Part shown: positions 7,056 through 14,473 of the stretch, in pieces
How positions within the stretch are numbered: the first letter of the stretch is position 1
Layout of the letters: the number at the start of each line of letters is the position of its first letter
From: Gemmatimonadota bacterium
Lineage (GTDB): Bacteria; Latescibacterota; UBA2968; UBA8231
Assembly: GCA_018673255.1 (NCBI GenBank)
Contig: JABHDC010000199.1
Location: 1 to 16,684 of the forward strand
DNA length: 16,684 nucleotides
Reading direction: 5' to 3'
Program-made: the position numbers and the translations under genes
Notes under the pieces: model-generated
Told to the model about the DNA's origin: nothing
Databases searched by the model: none
The model's input: only the letters and a program-made list of their open reading frames with translations

Positions 7056-7077
7056 TTGATAAACTCTCTGTTATCAA
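7056..7077. promoter_or_regulatory. Palindromic operator-like site upstream of the sigma-factor gene
   Basis: TTGATAA (7056-7062) and TTATCAA (7071-7077) form a perfect 7-bp inverted repeat around an 8-nt spacer, in the 231 bp between the divergent SGNH gene and the sigma factor. It is AT-rich against a GC-rich background and typical in size for a dimeric repressor site. No regulator can be named. The rest of 6958-7188 shows no other clear signal. Confidence 0.4.
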
Positions 7078-7188
7078 CAGGTTGAGTCGATTCGTTGTAG
7101 ATTGGTTGCAGCTGTAGAGCCCCAGGTAATTCCCACGGGGGCCCTAAACCCTTACCGGGTGAGCGGCATCCCATCACCAGACACGCAG

Positions 7189-7746
7189 ATGATGGGGCCC
7201 GATGAGAGCCAGCGCCCAGCACCAGGAATGGATGTGGACGAACTGATCCAACGAGCCCGAGATGGCGACGATGAAGCATTCCGCCGCCTGTACGAAGAGA
7301 CGGCGGGGAGAGTCTTCGCGTTGTGTCTGCGCATGATGAAGGATGATGCGCGCGCTCGGGATCTGACACAGGATACCTACGTGAAAGCCTGGGAACACCT
7401 CGACAGATATCGTGGTGAGAGCGCCTTCAGCACCTGGTTGCACTCGATTGCGACCAATGCCTGCCTCGTTGCTCTGCGCAGTCATCGGCGCCGGCGCGAA
7501 GACAGCATGGAAGCCGAAGAGTTCGAGTCGATCGCCGCCAGGGATGACACCGACCCCGTCGATCGTGTGGCCCTGGAGCGGGCGATTGCCCAACTGCCGG
7601 ATGGCGCACGAACCGTTCTTCTGCTTCACGATGTGCACGGCTATCGTCACGACGAGATCGCCGAGATGACCTCGACACGCCCCGGGACGAGCAAGGCACA
7701 CCTGCACCGGGCGCGCAAACTACTGCGAGAGAGGCTGTGCCAATGA
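7189..7746 (+). CDS. ECF-type RNA polymerase sigma factor
   Basis: The product of about 185 residues is an extracytoplasmic-function sigma factor. Region 2 spans about residues 18-95, with DELIQRARDGDDEAFRRLYEE, ARDLTQDTYVKAWEHLDRY and the STWLHSIATNACL segment. Region 4 spans about 125-180, with AIAQLPDGARTVLLLHDVHGY and the HTH HDEIAEMTSTRPGTSKAHLHRARKLL. The frame is open upstream to a TTG at 7102. In-frame ATGs at 7189, 7192 and 7228 are all plausible, none has a good Shine-Dalgarno, and the conserved domain begins just after 7228. It is followed after 16 bp by its presumed anti-sigma factor, so activity is probably controlled by release from the membrane. The promoter it recognises is not identified. 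Confidence 0.93.
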   Translation: MMGPDESQRPAPGMDVDELIQRARDGDDEAFRRLYEETAGRVFALCLRMMKDDARARDLTQDTYVKAWEHLDRYRGESAFSTWLHSIATNACLVALRSHRRRREDSMEAEEFESIAARDDTDPVDRVALERAIAQLPDGARTVLLLHDVHGYRHDEIAEMTSTRPGTSKAHLHRARKLLRERLCQ

Positions 7747-7762
7747 ACTACAGGAGCGGCCA

Positions 7763-8383
7763 ATGAATTGCCAGAGTGTACGCCACTGGCTCCAGGACGC
7801 TGAAGCGGACGAGGCTGATGCCCTGTTCGTCGGCGAGCATCTGGAGACGTGTCCCGACTGCCGCGCCCTGGCGGAGGCCGTCGAGGCACCCGCATCGGTG
7901 CCTGATTCGATCCAGCCGCCGGCGGATCTCTGGCTGGGTATTCAGACCCGGATCGACAAGAGTATCGACGCGCGGCAGCTGTCAGCGCCCTTCGGTGGCA
8001 GTCGGCGCGAATGGCAGGAGACGATCGGTATCGTCATGGCCGTGGCCGCCGTCGTCTTCCTGGCACTCGTGATTCGCCCATCTCTCTTCGGGGCGGGTGC
8101 CGGTGGCTCCGTGGCCTCGACGGGGAGCATCATGGCAGCGGCGATGGAACGGGAGTGCATCGGGGCAGCGATGGAGCTCACACAGCAAGAGGGCGCCCAT
8201 TCTCTCGACCCGCAGGTCGCCGCCCTTCAGGCGCAGGCGCAGGAGGTGGAACAGGCCATTCGAGATACGCGTCGTGTGATCGAAGCGGATGAAACGGATC
8301 CGCGCATGCTGACGTCACTGGCCCGTCTGTGCCGGGTGCGACTAAAACTGGCCGAACAAACTCAGGAACTGGCGCGCAGTTGA
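7763..8383 (+). CDS. Zinc-finger transmembrane anti-sigma factor
   Basis: A 206-residue protein following the sigma gene. The N-terminal anti-sigma domain (about 1-50) has the zinc motif His26-x3-Cys30-x2-Cys33 (HLETCPDC), typical of proteins that hold ECF sigma factors. A single membrane helix lies at about 87-106 (IGIVMAVAAVVFLALVI), after a stop-transfer-like SRREW. The outer part is Gly/Ala-rich to about 130 and then forms a long charged region with heptad-like Leu/Ala/Val (about 150-205) that may be a coiled coil. It should sit in the inner membrane with its zinc domain inside and the coiled coil in the periplasm, where it could sense the inducing signal. The start has AGGAG 7 nt upstream. 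The signal is unknown. Confidence 0.85.
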   Translation: MNCQSVRHWLQDAEADEADALFVGEHLETCPDCRALAEAVEAPASVPDSIQPPADLWLGIQTRIDKSIDARQLSAPFGGSRREWQETIGIVMAVAAVVFLALVIRPSLFGAGAGGSVASTGSIMAAAMERECIGAAMELTQQEGAHSLDPQVAALQAQAQEVEQAIRDTRRVIEADETDPRMLTSLARLCRVRLKLAEQTQELARS

Positions 8384-8425
8384 TGACCACGTCGTCAACT
8401 GGCGATGACAACAGGAGATCATGAC

Positions 8426-9361
8426 ATGAAATGGATCAGAATACTCAGCATCTTCCTCGTCCCATGTTTCCTCGGGTTGGCCTCCGGTGTTCAGGCCGAG
8501 CAGAGGGTGAATGAACGAGTGAAGGCAGATGGTGGCGGTGAAGTGTATGTGGATAACATCGCTGGCCAGGTGAAGGTCGAGGGGTGGTCCGAGAAGGCTG
8601 TGGAGGTGACTGGGACGATCGGCGACGACCTTGAATTGCAGTTGGAGCGAAAGGGGCGGCGCACACTCGTGTCGGTGAAATACCCCGAACGCCACGGGTC
8701 TCACCACCAGGTTGCCGACATTGTCGTGAGAGTTCCCGTTGCCAGCCAGGTCAGTGTGGAGACGGTGAGTGCCAACATCGAGGCGAGGAGTCTTTCCGGA
8801 CGAGTCGAAATCGAGAGTGTCAGTGGCAGTATCGAATTGGATGTGCAATCGAAGGAGATTGAGGCCGAGAGTGTGAGTGGCGACATCGACCTGCGGGCGG
8901 CGAAGGCGGAGATCGACGTAGCTGCGATCAGTGGCGACCTCCAGATTCGGATACAGGAGGGGACCGTCGACGCCGAAACGGTGAGTGGCGACCTCCAGAT
9001 TCAGATGAAGGAGGGGATCGTCGACGCCGAAACGGTGAGTGGAGATATCGACGTCATCGCCGTCAAACTCATCGGTGGCGACGCGCAGTCGATTAGTGGT
9101 GATATCGGTTTTGATGTCGCTCTCGGACCGGCGTGCCGCCTTGATCTGGAGGCCCACAGTGGTGATGTCGATCTGGTCCTGCCGTCGGGTGCGAGTGCTG
9201 AGATCGACCTGGAAACGTATTCGGGTTCGATCCGCAATCGGCTCGGTGGTGAGCAGGTCGGCGGCGATTCGAAGCGAGAGCTCAACCTGCTCCTGGGTTC
9301 GGGTGACGCTCGAGTCGATATCAGTACGTTCTCCGGGGGCATTCAGCTGAGAGCGAAATAG
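8426..9361 (+). CDS. Exported DUF4097-family beta-repeat protein
   Basis: A 311-residue protein with a signal peptide (MKWIRILSIFLVPCFLGLASGVQA, likely cleavage before Glu-Gln-Arg). The rest is a series of short repeats containing SGDI/SGDL (VSGDIDLRA, ISGDLQIRI, VSGDLQIQM, VSGDIDVIA, ISGDIGFDV, HSGDVDLVL, YSGSIRNRL, FSGGIQLRA). This matches DUF4097, a right-handed beta-solenoid or adhesin-like domain often encoded next to ECF sigma/anti-sigma pairs and LiaF/G-type stress genes. A periplasmic or outer-surface location is inferred. The ATG at 8426 is favoured over 8405 because AGGAGA lies 9 nt before it and the signal peptide begins there. The DNA carries a 54-bp tandem repeat. Biochemical function is unknown. 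Confidence 0.82.
   Translation: MKWIRILSIFLVPCFLGLASGVQAEQRVNERVKADGGGEVYVDNIAGQVKVEGWSEKAVEVTGTIGDDLELQLERKGRRTLVSVKYPERHGSHHQVADIVVRVPVASQVSVETVSANIEARSLSGRVEIESVSGSIELDVQSKEIEAESVSGDIDLRAAKAEIDVAAISGDLQIRIQEGTVDAETVSGDLQIQMKEGIVDAETVSGDIDVIAVKLIGGDAQSISGDIGFDVALGPACRLDLEAHSGDVDLVLPSGASAEIDLETYSGSIRNRLGGEQVGGDSKRELNLLLGSGDARVDISTFSGGIQLRAK
8927..9034. repeat. 54-bp tandem repeat in the DUF4097 gene
   Basis: Two adjacent 54-bp units (8927-8980 and 8981-9034) are nearly identical. They encode ISGDLQIRIQEGTVDAET and VSGDLQIQMKEGIVDAET. DNA identity is higher than between other repeat units of the protein, which suggests a recent duplication of one solenoid coil. Confidence 0.85.
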
Positions 9362-9375
9362 AGGGAGTGGCGAGG

Positions 9376-10404
9376 ATGAAGAACTGGACTTGGGTGACCA
9401 CCGATGTACAATCGACAGACGACGACTGGCGCCAACGCTTCAGCCAACTCAGGTCCGCCGGCTTTGACGCGATTCTACCCGAGGTGTTCAACAATCGCAC
9501 GGCCTTCTGGGGCAGCGAACATCTGCCGGTGGGTGGGCGCTGGCTGGAGCAGCTGATTCCGCTGGCCCACGAGGCCGGACTCGAGGTGCACGCCTGGAGT
9601 CACATCATGAGCTGCAATGTGCCCGAGATCATGGAGGCCCATCCGGACTGGTACGACGTCAGTCGCAAGGGCGAATCCACGCGGGACAAGCCACCCTATG
9701 TCGGCTACTACCGATTCATGTGCCCGTCCAACCCGGGTGTGCAGGAGTTCCTGCAGCTGCGCATGCGGGAACTGGGACAGATCGAGGGGCTGGATGGGAT
9801 CCACCTGGACTACATCCGCTTCCCGGATGTCATCCTCGCCGAGGCGCTGCAGCCGAAATACGACCTGGTACAGGATCACGAGTTTCCGGAATACGACTAC
9901 TGCTACTGCGACGTGTGCCGGGCTGGTTTTCGGGAGCTACACGGGATCGATCCGTTGGTGGATCTGGAGGATCCGCCTGCCAGTGAGGCGTGGTTCCAGT
10001 ATCGATGTGACCTCATCACGCGCCTCGTCAACGAGGACCTGATTCGGGTCGGTCGACAGGCGGGCAAGCAGATGACGGCGGCGGTGTTTCCGAATTGGCG
10101 GCACGTGCGCCAGGAGTGGCACAAGTGGAAGGTCGATGCTGTGCTGCCCATGCTCTACAATGGCTTCTACAACGAAGACCTGAGCTGGGTCGGCAGAGAA
10201 TGCAGGACCGGCATCGAGCGAATGCAGCAGGTGGGTGTCAGCAAGCCGCTCTACAGTGGCTTGTTCCTGCCCGACGCGCCGCCGGAGAAGCTGGAGGCGG
10301 CGATCGACACCTCCCTCGAGGGGGGTGCCGATGGGATCAGCCTCTTTGCCTACAATGGCATCCAGCCTGAGCACCTCCAGATCATGGAGCGCCGTTTCGG
10401 CTAG
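9376..10404 (+). CDS. GHL10-type glycosyl-hydrolase-like protein
   Basis: A 342-residue TIM-barrel protein of the glycosyl-hydrolase-like 10 (PF02638-like) type. Visible landmarks are SAGFDAILPEVFN at 27-39, the AGLEVHAWSH strand at 67-76, YRFMCPSNPGVQEF at 112-125 and the family signature DGIHLDYIRFP at 140-150, whose Asp is a candidate catalytic residue. A YCYCDVC cluster at 175-181 may bind a metal. VLPMLYNGFYN follows at 256-266, with a late GADGISLFAYNG. No signal peptide is visible, so it is predicted cytoplasmic. The ATG at 9376 is chosen over GTG 9367 because AGGGAG lies 8 nt upstream. It starts 14 bp after the DUF4097 gene, so it is probably the last gene of the sigma-factor operon. 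Its substrate is unknown. Confidence 0.8.
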   Translation: MKNWTWVTTDVQSTDDDWRQRFSQLRSAGFDAILPEVFNNRTAFWGSEHLPVGGRWLEQLIPLAHEAGLEVHAWSHIMSCNVPEIMEAHPDWYDVSRKGESTRDKPPYVGYYRFMCPSNPGVQEFLQLRMRELGQIEGLDGIHLDYIRFPDVILAEALQPKYDLVQDHEFPEYDYCYCDVCRAGFRELHGIDPLVDLEDPPASEAWFQYRCDLITRLVNEDLIRVGRQAGKQMTAAVFPNWRHVRQEWHKWKVDAVLPMLYNGFYNEDLSWVGRECRTGIERMQQVGVSKPLYSGLFLPDAPPEKLEAAIDTSLEGGADGISLFAYNGIQPEHLQIMERRFG

Positions 10405-10413
10405 TGCCGCGGC

Positions 10414-10439
10414 ACTCGTGCCCTTCACAGGGCACGAGT
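10414..10439. terminator. Hairpin between convergent operons
   Basis: ACTCGTGCCC (10414-10423) and GGGCACGAGT (10430-10439) form a perfect 10-bp stem around TTCACA, centred in the 38 bp between two convergent gene ends. No T-run follows on either strand, so it may be a Rho-assisted or bidirectional terminator, or an mRNA 3'-end stabiliser. Confidence 0.5.
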
Positions 10440-10442
10440 CGC

Positions 10443-12068
10443 TCAATCCCAGGGACGGACGAATCTACCGGGCGTGGCACCCGTGTGCTCGCCATCTGTC
10501 ACGACGGCGCTGCCATTGACCCAGACCTGGTTGATGCCCGTCGACAATTGGTGTGAATCCTGGAACGTGGCCCGGTCGCTCACCGTGTCCGGATCAAAGA
10601 CAACCACATCAGCGAACATGCCCTCGCGCAGCAGCCCCCGTCGTCGCAGTCCGAGACGATCCGCCACGGCACTGGTCATCTTGCGCACAGCGTCTTCCAG
10701 GCTGATGACGCCCTGTTCGCGTACGAACCGTCCCAGGACCCTGGGGAAGGTGCCGTAGCCTCGTGGGTGAATGGGTCCGAAGGGTCTGCCCCACGACGGA
10801 TCGTAGCCGCCCGCGTCGGTAGAGACCTTGATCCAAGGTTGCTGCAATTGCAGTCGCAGATTGTCTTCGGTCATGGAGAAGTAGATCGTCGAGATGGACT
10901 GCCGTTCGCTCAGAATCAGGTCGCAGACGGCATCGAACCAGTGCTGATCCCGTTCGGCGCAGATCTCTGAGAGCCGGCGTCCAACGTATTTCTGATTCTC
11001 CGGTTTCTTGAAGCCGATGGGCAGGACACCATTCTCACCATGCTGGGACACCATCGCCTCCCAGCGGCCATCCGGATCGGTGACGGCGGCTCGAATCTTC
11101 TTGCGCATGGTCGGATCGGCGAGGTTGTCGTAGAGCTTGCCACCGGCCATGGCCCAGGGTGGCAACACCGAAGTGAGTCCCGTGCCGGAGGCATCATATG
11201 GATACATGTCCGCCGTGACGTCGAGGCCATCGGCGCGAGCCGCATCGATGCGTTCGATGACGCGAGGCATCTTGTCCCAGTTCTCGCGACCGGCCGCCTT
11301 CAGATGGTAGATCTCCACCGGCACATTGGCCCGCAGGCCGATCTCGAAGGCCTCGTCGAGGGCATCGAAGATCTCTCCCGCCTCTGATCGCAGGTGGGTG
11401 ATGTAGGTCCCGTCATACTGGCCGACGATCTCGCACATCTCGGATATCTCATCCACATCGGCGTAGCAATCGGGCGGATAGATCAGCGCATAGGAGACAC
11501 CGAAGGCCCCATCCTCCATGGCCTCAGCCATCACGCGCCGCATGAAGCGTCGCTCGTCGTCCCGGGCGCCCCGCATGTCCATATCCAACCCGCAACGACG
11601 CAGCGTGCCACCCCCCAGGTAGGATCCGACATTCGGGGACACGCCGGCCTCTTCGAAGGCTTCCAGCCAGTGGGCAAAGCGGGTCCAGCGGCTTGCTCGT
11701 TCCTCCCAGCGTGCCACGGGTTCGCCAAAGACGGAGGTTCGCAGGCCACCGGCATTGCGTCCCACAATCGGTGCAGGGGTGAAGGCTTCGCCCATGATCT
11801 CGGTTGTGATGCCCTGTGTGATCTTGGAGACACACCGGCCATCGACCATCAGCGGATAGATCGAGTGACTCTGGATATCGATGAATCCAGGGCAGATGAC
11901 GGCGCCACCGGCGTCTACCAGGCGGGCGGCCGAGGTGCGCGGGATTCTGCCTGCGGGTTCGATGGCGGCGATCGTGTCACCGAGTAGTGCGACCTCACCC
12001 TCAAACCACGGGTTGCCACTGCCGTCGATGATCCGGCCATTGTGAATGAGTGTGTCGAAGCGGGCCAC
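10443..12068 (-). CDS. N-acyl-D-amino-acid deacylase (D-aminoacylase) family amidohydrolase
   Basis: A 541-residue metal-dependent amidohydrolase of the D-aminoacylase group, which releases D-amino acids from N-acyl-D-amino acids. The order is typical: an N-terminal beta-sandwich (FDTLIHNGRIIDGSG), PGFIDIQSH near 60-68, ITHLRSE (His225), IYHLKAAG (His255), DVTADMYPYDASG, VSTDAGG (Asp418), HPRGYGTFPRVL, then the C-terminal RRGLLREGMFADVVVFDP. Two positions differ from the Alcaligenes enzyme as I recall it: the first His of HxH is Gln66, and GNCG with its zinc-binding Cys reads GEAF (Glu94). The start is taken as GTG 12068 (AAGG about 9 nt upstream), 11 bp after the bicupin stop. An ATG at 12107 would overlap the bicupin by 28 bp. 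Substrate is uncertain. It is the last gene of the sulfatase operon. Confidence 0.88.
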   Translation of the reverse strand: MARFDTLIHNGRIIDGSGNPWFEGEVALLGDTIAAIEPAGRIPRTSAARLVDAGGAVICPGFIDIQSHSIYPLMVDGRCVSKITQGITTEIMGEAFTPAPIVGRNAGGLRTSVFGEPVARWEERASRWTRFAHWLEAFEEAGVSPNVGSYLGGGTLRRCGLDMDMRGARDDERRFMRRVMAEAMEDGAFGVSYALIYPPDCYADVDEISEMCEIVGQYDGTYITHLRSEAGEIFDALDEAFEIGLRANVPVEIYHLKAAGRENWDKMPRVIERIDAARADGLDVTADMYPYDASGTGLTSVLPPWAMAGGKLYDNLADPTMRKKIRAAVTDPDGRWEAMVSQHGENGVLPIGFKKPENQKYVGRRLSEICAERDQHWFDAVCDLILSERQSISTIYFSMTEDNLRLQLQQPWIKVSTDAGGYDPSWGRPFGPIHPRGYGTFPRVLGRFVREQGVISLEDAVRKMTSAVADRLGLRRRGLLREGMFADVVVFDPDTVSDRATFQDSHQLSTGINQVWVNGSAVVTDGEHTGATPGRFVRPWD

Positions 12069-12079
12069 GGAGATTGCCT

Positions 12080-12829
12080 TCAGCTGATGACGAGATAGGA
12101 TAACCAACCGTCGCAGCGGTCGTTGAGGATCATATGCTCGACGCCCTGGGGTAGATACACGGTGTCGCCTTCGCGCAGGGGATGGGCATCGAAGCCGGTC
12201 ACGACCGTGCCTTCACCTTCCAGGACGTAGTAGATCTGCTCCTTGTCGTCGTGCACGTGCATGTCCGAAGCACGGCCACGGGAGACGGCCTGACGTGCCA
12301 GGTAGTGGAAACCGAGCAGGCAGGGCTGCCGGGTCGAGGGTTCGGGTTCATCCAGGCGTTCCAGGAGTTGCCAGGTCGTGGCAAATCCATGGTTGCCGAT
12401 GCCCGGTGTCGCCTCGCGCCAGTTCATCACGAGCGGTTGTGATCCACTACCGGTCGCGCCGCAGGTAATGATCAGGTATTCCACCCACTCATTGCGTCCT
12501 GCCGCGCGCAGTTGATGCTCGACACCGGGAGGGAAGTAGGCGATCGAGCCTTCGCGCACCGGATACGTGTCACTGCCGATATCCACGTCGGCTTCTCCGG
12601 AGAGGATGTAGTAATACTGCTCGGCATCGCTGTGGGCATGCCGATCGCCGTCCTTGCCGCCCTGCAGATTGTGCCGGGCGAGACCACGCATGTGTTGCAG
12701 GCACTGCCACACTTCGGCGGGGTCACCCTCACGGGGGCGGGAGAACACGGGCCAGACGATGGCATTGTCGTGACCCATGTAGGGATCGGCATCGCGCCAG
12801 TTGCGTAACACTGCACGTGGGGTCGTCAT
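12080..12829 (-). CDS. Bicupin protein
   Basis: A 249-residue protein with two cupin domains. Domain 1 (about 45-120) has His64, His66, Glu70 and His105 in RHAHSDAEQYYYILSGEA and PPGVEHQL. Domain 2 (about 175-245) has His191, His193, Glu197 and His232 in MHVHDDKEQIYYVLEGEG and PQGVEHMIL. Both sets match the HxH-x3-E...H metal-binding arrangement, so each domain could hold Fe, Mn or another divalent metal. Cupins include isomerases, dioxygenases and sugar-binding proteins, and the exact reaction cannot be told. The start ATG overlaps the sulfatase stop as ATGA, which implies translational coupling, and the D-aminoacylase starts 11 bp downstream. No signal peptide is seen. It may handle a product of the sulfatase or deacylase. 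Confidence 0.85.
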   Translation of the reverse strand: MTTPRAVLRNWRDADPYMGHDNAIVWPVFSRPREGDPAEVWQCLQHMRGLARHNLQGGKDGDRHAHSDAEQYYYILSGEADVDIGSDTYPVREGSIAYFPPGVEHQLRAAGRNEWVEYLIITCGATGSGSQPLVMNWREATPGIGNHGFATTWQLLERLDEPEPSTRQPCLLGFHYLARQAVSRGRASDMHVHDDKEQIYYVLEGEGTVVTGFDAHPLREGDTVYLPQGVEHMILNDRCDGWLSYLVIS

Positions 12830-14241
12830 CGAGATTTCTCCCAGTCAGGATTCGGAACGGGGATCTTTGCCGCCACAGACTCGCGCCATGTCGCCAGCTG
12901 TCGGTGCAGATCAGCGGTGATCTCCAGTTCGGCCTCGACCCGATTGTCGTTCTCGCCAATGTCGTGGCGCAGGTTGTAGAGTTCGCGGCGTCCATCATCG
13001 AAGAACTCAATCAATTTCCAGTCGCCGCAGCGGATCGACGACCCCGGTGTGCCGCCCTGGTTGCCGTAGTGAGGGTAGTGCCAGAAGATCGACTGGCGTT
13101 CGAGATCCGCTGACTGTTCAAGCAGCGGCAGCAGATTCTCACCGTCCACGTGCTGATCTGGAATCGGTGCCAGACCCGCCGCTGCCAGGAGGGTGGGGTA
13201 GACGTCGGGGCTCGTAACGGGTGTGTTACAGACGCTGCCGGGAGCCACCTTCCCGGGCCACCGTACGAATAGCGGCTCACGCGTTCCCCCTTCGTACATC
13301 CACCCCTTGCCTTCGGCCAGTGGCGCATTGCAGGTCGGCGACCCCTCGGAGGTGGCCAGTCCACCATTGTCGGAGGTGAACAGGATGAGGGTGTCCTCGC
13401 TGGTCCCGGCCGCCCCAAGTGCATCCAGAATACGCCCGATGTTCTCATCGAGGCTGTCGATCATGGCCGCATAGACTGCGTCGGATTGCAACAGACGTCG
13501 CCGCACGCGCTGATCCTTCTTGTGGTCGCAGGGGTAGTATTCGTCCTCCGTGAAGGTCTCCAGTTGATCGAGGCCGAGATCGCGTGCCTTCTGCTCGTAG
13601 TAGGCGACGCGTTCCTGCTTGGCCTGGATCGGCGTGTGCACGGAGTAATACCACAGATTGAGGAAGAAGGGACGTTCATCTGCGCCATCGATGAGATCGA
13701 CCACGTGGTCGGTCAGGTAGTCGGTCAGATAGGTGCCCTCGGGCACATCGGCGTCGACGAGGGGCTCGATGGTCCAGGGGCTGAAGTAACCGCCCCGGCC
13801 AGGTGATCCCATGTGACAGCCACCGACATTGACGTCGAATCCGTGATCCTGCGGCCGGTGATCCTCGGCTCCCAGGTGCCACTTGCCCACGTGCCACGTC
13901 TGATAGCCGCCATCACGCAGGGCTGCCGCCACGGTGTGTTCACTGGTGGGCAACTGCTTCAGATAGGGCACGTCGATGACGGCGCCCCGGGCTGGATGGA
14001 TGTGACCGTGCCAATCAATCCAGTCTGTGAGGCCCACTGTGGCTGGATACTTGCCCGTGAGCAGGCTCGCCCGCGTCGGTGAACAGACCGGGCAAGCGGC
14101 GTAGGCATCAGTGAAGCGCATGCCGCCACCGCAGAGTCGATCGATATTGGGCGTCTCATAAAACGAACTGCCGAAGCAGCCGAGATCGCGCCAGCCCATG
14201 TCGTCGATGAGGATGAGGATGATGTTGGGGGGTTGTGCCAC
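12826..14241 (-). CDS. Formylglycine-type sulfatase, arylsulfatase-A-like
   Basis: A 471-residue sulfatase, an alkaline-phosphatase-fold enzyme that hydrolyses sulfate esters. It starts NIILILIDDMGWRDLGCFG (metal ligands Asp13, Asp14). The modification motif is Cys53-Ser-Pro-Thr-Arg57 in CSPTRASLLTGKYP, the Cys type matured to formylglycine. Further marks are HVGKWHLG at 117-124, VHTP (His202), LFTSDNGG (Asp291, Asn292) and GKGWMYEGGTREP (Lys312). It has no signal peptide. Cys-type sulfatases need a formylglycine-generating enzyme, and none is in this window. The GTG start at 14241 has GGGAG 7 nt upstream. It is the first gene of a sulfatase-bicupin-D-aminoacylase operon. Substrate is unknown; sulfated polysaccharides or their fragments are the usual targets. 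Confidence 0.93.
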   Translation of the reverse strand: MAQPPNIILILIDDMGWRDLGCFGSSFYETPNIDRLCGGGMRFTDAYAACPVCSPTRASLLTGKYPATVGLTDWIDWHGHIHPARGAVIDVPYLKQLPTSEHTVAAALRDGGYQTWHVGKWHLGAEDHRPQDHGFDVNVGGCHMGSPGRGGYFSPWTIEPLVDADVPEGTYLTDYLTDHVVDLIDGADERPFFLNLWYYSVHTPIQAKQERVAYYEQKARDLGLDQLETFTEDEYYPCDHKKDQRVRRRLLQSDAVYAAMIDSLDENIGRILDALGAAGTSEDTLILFTSDNGGLATSEGSPTCNAPLAEGKGWMYEGGTREPLFVRWPGKVAPGSVCNTPVTSPDVYPTLLAAAGLAPIPDQHVDGENLLPLLEQSADLERQSIFWHYPHYGNQGGTPGSSIRCGDWKLIEFFDDGRRELYNLRHDIGENDNRVEAELEITADLHRQLATWRESVAAKIPVPNPDWEKSR

Positions 14242-14473
14242 GCTCTACTCCCGGAAGATGACTCTCATGTGAGCAAATCGTCGGTCACTGCACCCTGGCT
14301 GGCAAGTCGACCCATCGCTGCCCGTCCTGCGAGGCCGGCCCGGTGGCCCAGTGGATCGTCAAATCATCTCGACGTCGACTACCGCACGCTGTTGTCGGCA
14401 ACAACGGCTTCGTACCATCCTCCCGTCGTTTCTGGCAACGACCTAGCGATCCGCAGGCTGGAGATAAGGGGGC
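14242..14473. promoter_or_regulatory. Divergent promoter region, sulfatase versus acylase
   Basis: This 232-bp gap separates the sulfatase operon (minus) from the acylase gene (plus), so it should contain both promoters and any shared operator. A short hairpin-type repeat, GTTGT-cggca-ACAAC, lies at 14391-14405, with a CGACGTCG palindrome at 14370-14377. No clear -35/-10 pair was recognised on either strand. The assignment rests on position. Confidence 0.4.

Noticed and set aside
8342..9157. A 271-codon minus-strand frame with repeated THRFGVD-like peptides
   Set aside because: The repeats are the reverse reading of the DUF4097 coil repeats. The plus-strand gene has a signal peptide, ribosome site and operon context.
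11394..11987. A 197-codon plus-strand frame
   Set aside because: Antisense to the conserved part of the D-aminoacylase gene. No start signal or recognisable domain.
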